The notes under the pieces: model-generated | Seen by the model: only the letters and a program-made list of their open reading frames with translations | Database searches by the model: none | Told to the model about the DNA's origin: nothing | Shown here: piece after piece, positions 22,031 through 28,652 of the stretch | How the letters are laid out: every line of letters begins with the position of its first letter | Position numbering within the stretch: the stretch's first letter is position 1 | Made by a program: the position numbers and the translations under genes | NCBI GenBank assembly: GCA_900551435.1 | Contig: URVW01000013.1 | Coordinates: forward strand, 1-40,567 | DNA length: 40,567 nt | From: an uncultured Faecalibacterium sp. | GTDB lineage: Bacteria; Bacillota; Clostridia; Oscillospirales; Ruminococcaceae | Reading direction: 5' to 3'

Positions 22031-24157
22031 ATGGCAGTCATCCATGTTCTGGATAAGCACACGGCAGAGCTGATCGCGGCGGGCGAGGTCGTCGAGCGGC
22101 CCGCGTCGGTGGTCAAGGAGCTTCTGGAAAACGCCATCGATGCCGGTGCAACGCAGATCACCGTCACCATCGAGTCCGGTGGCGTCAAGCTCATTGAGAT
22201 CAGCGACAACGGGTCCGGCATCGAAGCCGAATACATCCCGACGGCTTTCATCCGCCATGCGACCAGCAAGATTCAGACCGAGGAGGACCTGAACCATATC
22301 CACACCCTCGGCTTCCGCGGCGAAGCACTGGCGTCCATCGCCAGCGTGGCGCGGGTGGAAGTGCTCACCCGGACCGAAGCAGACGAATGCGCTTCCGTCT
22401 ACCGCATCGAGGGCGGCGACAGCTACCCCATCGAGCCGGGAGCGCGCAGTGTCGGCACGACCATTCGGGTGCAGGACCTCTTCTACAACACCCCCGCGCG
22501 GATGAAGTTCCTGAAAAAGGATTCCAGCGAGGGGACCTTCGTGGCGGATACCGTGGCCCATGTGGCCCTCAGCCATCCGGAGGTCAGCTTCAAGTTCATC
22601 CGTGAGGGAAAACTGCAGTATGTCACCCCCGGTGACGGCCAGCTGCGCAGCGCCGCCTATGCTGTGCTGGGCCGGGAGTTCAGCCGCGACCTCATCGAGC
22701 TGGACAACCGCGAGGGCGTCTACCGCGTGTGGGGCCTCATCACCCAGCCGCGCAGCTGCCGCGCCAGCCGCAGCATGCAGTATTTCTACATCAACGGGCG
22801 CTATGTCCGCAACCGCACCATGATGGCGGGGATGGAAATGGCCTTTAAGGGCACGACCATGCAGGGCAAGTTCCCGGGCGGCATCCTGCTGCTGGAAATG
22901 CCGTCGGACCTCGTGGACGTCAACGTTCATCCGGCCAAGACGGAAGTGCGGTTTGCACGCGAGAACGATATTTTTGATTTAGTCTATCACGCCACCAAGC
23001 TGGCACTGGCACAGCCGGGGACCGGAGAGCGCCAGTTCGTGTTCGACGAGCCGAAGGCTCACGAAGCCGCGAAACCGGACGCCGCACCCAAAGACCCCGT
23101 GGCCGAAGCGCCGGAACACACCGGCCTTTCGGCCATCATTCCCGGACAGGCCGAGCCGGGAACGCTGGAAGCACACCACGCGCCGGAAGCACCGCGTCCG
23201 GCTCCTGCCAAAATGACACAGCCCAGCGTGAAAAAGGCGGAACCGATCCCGGCACGGGACCCGGCCCCGCAGGAGCACAGCTGGACCACCGTTTCGGCCA
23301 ATGCGCCGCTGACCCCGGAGGTCAGTCTGCACAGCCCGGAACGGCCGGTGGAGCCGCCGAAACCTGAAGAGCCGTCTGCGCCGGAAGCACCAGCGTTCCG
23401 GGCCGCTTCCAGCGAAGCACAGCTGGACATCGAGCCGGAGGGCGGAGACCTTCCGCAGGAACAGGACCACATGGCGGCATGGGACCCCCTCCCGCCGCAG
23501 AAAGAGGAACCGCAGGACCTGCCCGCTGAGGAGCCGAAAGCGCCGGTGATTCCGGAACAGCTGGGTTTTGACATTCAGCAGGGTCCGGAACCTCTGCATT
23601 ATGTCGGTGAGCTGTTCCGGACCTACATCCTCGCAGAGCGCGGGGACGAGGTCTGCATCATCGACAAGCACGCGGCCCACGAGCGCCAGCTGTTCGAAAA
23701 GCTGGCCGCGAATTACGGCGACGTGCCCAGCCAGCTGTTGTTGGAACCGGTTGTGGTGGAGCTTTCCGCCGAGGAAAAGACTGCCCTGCTTTCCAACGTG
23801 ACGCTGCTGGAAAGCGCCGGACTGGAGATCGACGATTTCGGCGGCAACACCGTCGTCCTGCGCTCGGTCCCGGCGGATGTGGAGCAGGGGAGCGCGGAGG
23901 ACCTTTTGGTGGAGTTGGCCGACAAGCTGGCCAAGGGAGGCCGCGACGCTTTGAGCGAACGCACCGAATGGGTCCTGCACTCCATCTCCTGCCGCGCGGC
24001 CATCAAAGCGGGCGACCACACCTCGCCGCAGGAATTGATGGCACTGGCCGAGAAAATTTTGTCCGGCGAAGTGCCACCGTTCTGCCCGCACGGACGCCCC
24101 TGCGTCCTCAAATTGACCCGAAAGGAGCTGGAAAAGCAGTTTGGCCGGATCGTCTGA
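22031..24157 (+). CDS. mutL: DNA mismatch repair protein MutL with endonuclease motif
   Basis: 708 residues, about 80 more than B. subtilis MutL, the excess lying in the linker. N-terminal GHKL ATPase: E33 in ELLENAIDAGA, DNGSGI (59-64), GFRGEALASI (about 94-103). Residues about 335-525 form a Pro/Glu/Ala-rich disordered linker. The C-terminal domain has the metal-dependent nuclease signature DKHAAHERQLFE (from D545; family form DQHAxxExxxxE), SCRAAIKAGD and CPHGRP (C685), so it is a nicking MutL as expected where MutH is absent. GGGGAGGG precedes the ATG. Its 3' end overlaps miaA by 17 bp. Confidence 0.97.
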   Translation: MAVIHVLDKHTAELIAAGEVVERPASVVKELLENAIDAGATQITVTIESGGVKLIEISDNGSGIEAEYIPTAFIRHATSKIQTEEDLNHIHTLGFRGEALASIASVARVEVLTRTEADECASVYRIEGGDSYPIEPGARSVGTTIRVQDLFYNTPARMKFLKKDSSEGTFVADTVAHVALSHPEVSFKFIREGKLQYVTPGDGQLRSAAYAVLGREFSRDLIELDNREGVYRVWGLITQPRSCRASRSMQYFYINGRYVRNRTMMAGMEMAFKGTTMQGKFPGGILLLEMPSDLVDVNVHPAKTEVRFARENDIFDLVYHATKLALAQPGTGERQFVFDEPKAHEAAKPDAAPKDPVAEAPEHTGLSAIIPGQAEPGTLEAHHAPEAPRPAPAKMTQPSVKKAEPIPARDPAPQEHSWTTVSANAPLTPEVSLHSPERPVEPPKPEEPSAPEAPAFRAASSEAQLDIEPEGGDLPQEQDHMAAWDPLPPQKEEPQDLPAEEPKAPVIPEQLGFDIQQGPEPLHYVGELFRTYILAERGDEVCIIDKHAAHERQLFEKLAANYGDVPSQLLLEPVVVELSAEEKTALLSNVTLLESAGLEIDDFGGNTVVLRSVPADVEQGSAEDLLVELADKLAKGGRDALSERTEWVLHSISCRAAIKAGDHTSPQELMALAEKILSGEVPPFCPHGRPCVLKLTRKELEKQFGRIV

Positions 24158-25091
24158 AAAAAAACACCCGGTGCTTGCGGTCGTTGGACCGACGGCCACC
24201 GGAAAAACGGCGCTGGGCGTCGCGCTGGCCGAGCGCTTTGGCGGTGAGATCATCAGTGCGGATTCCATGCAGCTCTACAAGGGCCTGACGGTCGGGACCG
24301 CCAAGGTGACGCCGGAGGAAACACACGGCATCCCGCACCACGCGGTGGACTTTCTAGAACCGGACCAGCCGTTCAGCGTGGCGGATTTCACCGCGCTGGC
24401 AAGCCGGCTGGAAGCGGACCTCTCCGCCCGGGGAAAACTGCCCATTCTGGTGGGCGGAACGGGCCTGTATGTGCAGAGCTTCTTATATGGTGTGCGCTTT
24501 ACCGCCGAAAAAACGCCGGACGGCTTGCGCGAGCAGCTGGCCGCAGAGCTGAAGGAAAAAGGCCCTGCCGCAATGTATGCGGAACTGCAGACCGCAGACC
24601 CCGAAGCCGCCGCCGCCATCCATCCGAACAATCAGGTCCGGGTGCTCCGGGCGCTGGAACACTACCGCGCTACCGGCAAAAAGCTCAGCGAGCAGAAAGC
24701 GGCGTCGCTCCCGCCGGAAAAGCCCTATCGTTCGCTGATCCTGGGGCTGGACTTCCCGGACCGGGCACAGCTGTACCACCGCATCGACCTGCGGGTGGAC
24801 CGGATGATGGAGCAGGGGCTTCTGGACGAAGCAAAGCTCGTCTACGACAACCGCGGCCGCTTCAAAACGGCGGCACAGGCCATCGGATATAAGGAATTCT
24901 TCCCCTATTTTGCGGGGGAATCGGACGTGGGACCCTGCGTTGAAAAGCTGAAACAGGCGTCCCGCAACTATGCAAAACGCCAGCTGACGTGGTTCCGCCA
25001 CATGGAAGATGTGGTCTGGCTGGACGCTTCTGCGCCGGACGTGCAGGAGCGCGCCGCTCAGCTGACGAATGAATTTTTGGCGAAAGGATGA
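24141..25091 (+). CDS. miaA: tRNA dimethylallyltransferase
   Basis: 316 residues (B. subtilis 314). Transfers dimethylallyl to N6 of A37, making the substrate of MiaB. P-loop GPTATGKTA (residues 16-24), the substrate-binding DSMQLYKGLTVGTAK region with the general-base Asp, GGTGLYVQSFLYG, and the C-terminal KQASRNYAKRQLTWFR. The TTG start at 24141 gives the family N terminus and overlaps the end of mutL by 17 bp, with AAAGGAG further upstream inside mutL. In B. subtilis hfq follows miaA; here a membrane-fusion-like gene overlaps its stop instead. Confidence 0.96.
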   Translation: MAGSSEKKHPVLAVVGPTATGKTALGVALAERFGGEIISADSMQLYKGLTVGTAKVTPEETHGIPHHAVDFLEPDQPFSVADFTALASRLEADLSARGKLPILVGGTGLYVQSFLYGVRFTAEKTPDGLREQLAAELKEKGPAAMYAELQTADPEAAAAIHPNNQVRVLRALEHYRATGKKLSEQKAASLPPEKPYRSLILGLDFPDRAQLYHRIDLRVDRMMEQGLLDEAKLVYDNRGRFKTAAQAIGYKEFFPYFAGESDVGPCVEKLKQASRNYAKRQLTWFRHMEDVVWLDASAPDVQERAAQLTNEFLAKG

Positions 25092-25096
25092 GCAGA

Positions 25097-26410
25097 ATGC
25101 AGGAAGAACTGCAGGAAAAGCGCACCCTGCCGCAAGCGCTGAAAACGCTGACGGCGGTGATCGTCGGCTTTTTGGCAATGGCGGCACTGTATGTCTTTTA
25201 TCAGGCGGGGCAGGTCCTGTTCCCGCCGAACACCTATGAGACGGCATTGCTGACCACCGTGGAGGACACTGTGGACGCACAGGGCGTGCTGTTGTTCAGT
25301 GAGAGTTATGTGGCCGGGGACGGTACGCTGGGCTACCTTGTGGACGACGGTGAGCGCGTCTCGGCTGGAACAGCCGTCGCGGAGGTGTACAGCGATGCGT
25401 CACAGGCCGGTCTGCGCCAGCAGCTGACCCAGATCAACGATCAGATCGAACTGCTTCAGAAGTCGCAGAACACGACCTCCGCCCAGCTGGAAACGCTGCG
25501 GAAAGACCGTTCGGCGGCGCTGTATAACCTGATGGATTCGCTGGATCGCTCCAATTATGAGGACACCGCCGACCAGAAGGAGTCGTACCTGCTGGCGCAG
25601 AACAAGCTCTGGATCGTGACCGGGGAAGTCGCGAACTTCTCCGATCAGATCGCGTCGCTGGTCCAACAGGCATCCAATGTACAGGCCCAGCTGGGCAACC
25701 CCACCCAGATCACGGCCCCGCAGACCGGCTATTTCATCCGCAGCTCCAGTTCCGGGCGGCTCAATGCCGGGATGGAGGACATTCTGGCCCTGAATGCCGT
25801 GGACCTCAAAGCCTATCTGGATTCTTCGCCGGAGATCGCACTGGACGGCTGTGCCGGAAAGATCGTTTCCGGGTTCACATGGTATTATGCGGGCATCTGC
25901 ACCGCCAAGCAGGGCGAAAAGCTGCTGGGAAGCGACGGCAAGCCGCTGAAGGCATCGGTCCAGATCCGCTTCCCGGGGCAGGTGGAAACACCGCTCAAGG
26001 CCAAGGTCACCGAAGTGACCCTCGACGAGGAGAGCGGCCTGGCCCGCTTCGTCCTCTCCTGCGAGACGATCAACGGCGATGTGCTCCGCCTGAACAAGGC
26101 CGATGCACAGATCATCATCGGCGAGAGCACGGGTCTGCGCATCCGGGCTTCGGCGGTCCACTACCTCAAGGACGACGGCTCGGAGGCCGAGGGGCAGGGC
26201 GAGAACTACATCCCCGGCGTCTATGTCAAGTACGGCAATCTGGCCCGCTTCTGCAAGATCGACCCCGTGGACGCCGATCATCCGCAGGTGACAGACGGCG
26301 ATTATCTCATCGTTTTGCCCAGTGGAACGGCCGGTTCGGTCAGTCAGGTTCGCCTTTATGACGAGATTATCGTCTCTGGACAAAATTTGTATGATGGAAA
26401 ACTTTTGTAG
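25097..26410 (+). CDS. HlyD/membrane-fusion-like protein of unknown role
   Basis: About 437 residues, with one N-terminal membrane anchor (about 17-38) and a large external part. It has a lipoyl/barrel-sandwich half (DTVDAQGVLLFSESYV...GYLVDDGERVSAGTAVAEVYSD), a coiled-coil stretch (about 105-190), and a second half ITAPQTGYFIRS followed by beta-barrel-like repeats, i.e. the plan of a HlyD-type adaptor. No transporter partner is adjacent. The ATG at 25097 has AAAGGA eight bases before it; the ATG at 25088 overlaps the miaA stop (ATGA) but abuts the same site. Position just before sepF suggests a cell-envelope or division-linked role; this is inference. Confidence 0.75.
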   Translation: MQEELQEKRTLPQALKTLTAVIVGFLAMAALYVFYQAGQVLFPPNTYETALLTTVEDTVDAQGVLLFSESYVAGDGTLGYLVDDGERVSAGTAVAEVYSDASQAGLRQQLTQINDQIELLQKSQNTTSAQLETLRKDRSAALYNLMDSLDRSNYEDTADQKESYLLAQNKLWIVTGEVANFSDQIASLVQQASNVQAQLGNPTQITAPQTGYFIRSSSSGRLNAGMEDILALNAVDLKAYLDSSPEIALDGCAGKIVSGFTWYYAGICTAKQGEKLLGSDGKPLKASVQIRFPGQVETPLKAKVTEVTLDEESGLARFVLSCETINGDVLRLNKADAQIIIGESTGLRIRASAVHYLKDDGSEAEGQGENYIPGVYVKYGNLARFCKIDPVDADHPQVTDGDYLIVLPSGTAGSVSQVRLYDEIIVSGQNLYDGKLL

Positions 26411-26413
26411 TTA

Positions 26414-26442
26414 TTGACATCTGCTGCAAAAAATCCGATAAT
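26414..26442 (+). promoter_or_regulatory. Promoter of the sepF-ylmH-divIVA group
   Basis: Perfect TTGACA (26414-26419), 17 bases, GATAAT (26437-26442), immediately after the TAG of the preceding gene and about 70 bases before the sepF ATG. Confidence 0.85.
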
Positions 26443-26515
26443 AAGAGAAGCTATTTGCATGTTTGCAAAGTCAGCCAAGGCAGCGCAAGCTGCCCGAATG
26501 AAAGGAGCAGTTTCT

Positions 26516-26980
26516 ATGTCTTTTGTGGATAGTCTGAAAAAGGGACTTTTCGGCAGTGAGGACGAATACGACGATCAGTACATCGATGACGGCCCCCAGA
26601 TGGTGAACAACAACAACGGCATCGGCACGGGAATGGACGACGAGGAGGAAGAACCCGCAGAAGGCGCTTCCAAGAAGAACAAGGTGGTCAACATCCATGC
26701 GACCACTCAGCTCAAGGTCGTTCTGGTCAAGCCCGAGCGCTTTGAGGATGCCAGCACCATTGCCGACCATCTGAACAACAAGCGCACGGTCGTGCTGAAC
26801 CTCGAGTCTACCAACAAGGAAGTTTCCCGCCGTCTGGTCGATTTCCTCTCCGGCGTCGCTTACGCCAACAACGGCCAGATCAAGCGCGTGGCAAACAGCA
26901 CCTTTATCATTACCCCGTACAACGTCGATATCATGGGCGATCTGCTGGACGAGCTGGAGAACAATGGCGCGTTCTATTGA
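26516..26980 (+). CDS. sepF: Cell division protein SepF
   Basis: 154 residues (B. subtilis 152). SepF bundles FtsZ and tethers it to the membrane through an N-terminal amphipathic helix, here MSFVDSLKKGLFG. An acidic, flexible linker (about 15-60, with DDEEEEPAEG) leads to the conserved DUF552 domain (VVNIHATTQLKVVLVKPERFEDAS... GQIKRVANSTFIITPYNVDI). The ATG at 26516 follows AAAGGAG and gives the expected membrane helix; a longer reading from 26414 would start inside the promoter. Its last 17 bp overlap ylmH. Confidence 0.96.
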   Translation: MSFVDSLKKGLFGSEDEYDDQYIDDGPQMVNNNNGIGTGMDDEEEEPAEGASKKNKVVNIHATTQLKVVLVKPERFEDASTIADHLNNKRTVVLNLESTNKEVSRRLVDFLSGVAYANNGQIKRVANSTFIITPYNVDIMGDLLDELENNGAFY

Positions 26981-27785
26981 TCCTGCTCCCAGAGCGGTGC
27001 GGGGCTTTGTCCCTGCACGCAGCGATGAAGAACGGTATCTCATGCGGCATATCGAGGACCTTGCCCGCACGGCCGAGAGCCGGGGCATCCCGCGCTATTC
27101 TGCCTTTTTGAGCGACCGGGAGCAGGACCTTGCCAAGGCCGCGCTGAACCGCGCCGATGTGCCGGAAGCCGACTATCATTTTGAAGGCGGCTGGCCCGGG
27201 GCCGAACGCAGACTGCTCTGTCTGGAACCGGAGGACAGCTATCCGGCCAGCCCGCTGTGCTGTGTCCGGCTGGTGTGCAGGGCGCAGAGCGGGGCACAGC
27301 TCCCGGCGCACAAGGATTATCTTGGCAGCCTGATGGGGCTGGAGCTTCGGCGGGAAGCGCTGGGCGACATCGTTCTGCCCACGGACCAGCCGGGAACCGC
27401 CTATGTGTTCGCGCTGGAACCGGCGGCAGAGCTGATCTGTCAGGAGCTGCATCAGGCGGGCCATACGGAGCTGACGACGGAGCTTCTTCCGCTGGAAGAG
27501 CTTCCGGCGTTCCCGCAGGAAGAGCGGAAGCTGCAGACGGCGACCGTCTCTTCGCTGCGGCTGGACGCGGTGCTGGCGGCGATGCTCCATTGCAGCCGCG
27601 GCATGGCGGCCGAGCTAGTCACCGCCGGACGGGTGGAGATCAATCATCTGCCCGCCGACAGTGTCCATGCGCCGGTATACGAGGGCGATGTGTTCACCGT
27701 GCGGGGCAAAGGCCGCTTTGGGCTGACCGCTCTGCCCGGAAAAAGCAAAAAAGACCGTTCGATCATCGAGTTTTTTCAGTATTAA
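26964..27785 (+). CDS. ylmH: YlmH-family S4-domain RNA-binding protein
   Basis: 273 residues. The N-terminal half is the YlmH-specific region with PRYSAFLSDREQDLA and HKDYLGSLMGLELRREALGDIV; the C-terminal S4 domain spans about 185-245 (SSLRLDAVLAAMLHCSRGMAAELVTAGRVEINH). YlmH binds ribosomal complexes and has been linked in B. subtilis to ribosome-associated quality control, while its gene sits in the division cluster. Here it follows sepF with a 17-bp overlap; the usual ylmG between them is absent. The start ATG lies inside sepF. Confidence 0.93.
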   Translation: MARSIDPAPRAVRGFVPARSDEERYLMRHIEDLARTAESRGIPRYSAFLSDREQDLAKAALNRADVPEADYHFEGGWPGAERRLLCLEPEDSYPASPLCCVRLVCRAQSGAQLPAHKDYLGSLMGLELRREALGDIVLPTDQPGTAYVFALEPAAELICQELHQAGHTELTTELLPLEELPAFPQEERKLQTATVSSLRLDAVLAAMLHCSRGMAAELVTAGRVEINHLPADSVHAPVYEGDVFTVRGKGRFGLTALPGKSKKDRSIIEFFQY

Positions 27786-27806
27786 ATGAAAATGGAGGAA
27801 ACCATT

Positions 27807-28613
27807 ATGCTGACCTCGCAGGATGTGCGCAGCGTCCAATTTGAAAAGAACCTCCGCGGCTACCGCACCGAAGATGTGGACCGCTTTCTGGATAAGGTCG
27901 AAGAGCAGCTCAAGCAGGACGACGCTCAGGCGGAAGAACTCCGCAAGCAGATCGCCGACCTGACGGCTGAGAACCAGAAGCTCCACAAGGAAATGGAGAA
28001 CTACGAAGCAGACGGCGATATGCTGAAAAGCGCGCTGATCAATGCCCAGCGGATGGGCGAGAACGTCATCCGCGAGGCAAATCAGAAGGCAGAAGAGATC
28101 CTGCATCGCGCAAATCTGCGCGGTGATGATATTATCCGTGATGCCAACGAGCTGCTGCAAAAGGCCAGTGACCGCGCGGATGAGATCATCAACGAAGCAA
28201 ACGAAAAGAAACTGGCAGAGGAGCGCGAGTATGACCGCGTTCGTCTGGAAGTGACCCGCTTCAAGTCCGATGTGCTGAATCTGTATCGCAGCCACGTCGA
28301 GTCCCTGAGCCGTCTGCCGGAGTTCCAGAAGGAAGAGCCGGCCGCAGAGGAACCCGCCGCCGAAGAGCAGACCGAGCAGGAAGCTGCTGCTCTGACCGAG
28401 GAGATCGAACAGGCACAGCCCGAAACGGCGGACGCAGAAGCAGCCGATGCGGACGACGAAGCCGCAGACGACAAGAGCGAGGATTTCTGGTCCAAGGACG
28501 AGAGCCAGCTCAAGATCAAGCTGGACCCGTCTCAGGCCCCGGCCGGTGCGGATGAAGAAGTCCCGGCAGAGCCGGACTACACTGCCTTCAAAGGCGTGAA
28601 GTTCAGCGAGTGA
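27807..28613 (+). CDS. divIVA: DivIVA-family polar/septal coiled-coil protein
   Basis: 268 residues from the ATG at 27807, chosen for GGAGG eight bases upstream; an ATG seven codons earlier lacks a site. The N terminus MLTSQDVRSVQFEKNLRGYRTEDVDRFLDKVEEQL is the DivIVA lipid-binding domain, which recognises curved membrane at septum and poles. Coiled coil continues to about residue 175, then an Ala/Glu/Asp-rich acidic tail (about 178-235) and a short conserved-looking end (KIKLDPSQAP...AFKGVKFSE). It is about 100 residues longer than B. subtilis DivIVA because of this tail, which may bind partners or be phosphorylated. 39 bp before ileS. Confidence 0.95.
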   Translation: MLTSQDVRSVQFEKNLRGYRTEDVDRFLDKVEEQLKQDDAQAEELRKQIADLTAENQKLHKEMENYEADGDMLKSALINAQRMGENVIREANQKAEEILHRANLRGDDIIRDANELLQKASDRADEIINEANEKKLAEEREYDRVRLEVTRFKSDVLNLYRSHVESLSRLPEFQKEEPAAEEPAAEEQTEQEAAALTEEIEQAQPETADAEAADADDEAADDKSEDFWSKDESQLKIKLDPSQAPAGADEEVPAEPDYTAFKGVKFSE

Positions 28614-28652
28614 ACCCAAGCAAAACAAGAAAATTAGAGGAGTGTGTAACCA

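Noticed and set aside
19336..22269. A 977-codon minus-strand frame opposite mutS, and similar long antisense frames opposite the ABC exporters (8472-10409, 10321-12477)
   Set aside because: All mirror real genes and show shadow composition (His/Gln/Asp/Arg-rich) without motifs or starts.
24141..24288. Fusion of mutL and miaA
   Set aside because: The two frames overlap by 17 bp but are distinct, each with a full family N or C terminus.
28614..28652. T-box riboswitch before ileS
   Set aside because: The spacer is only 39 bases, far too short for any T-box.
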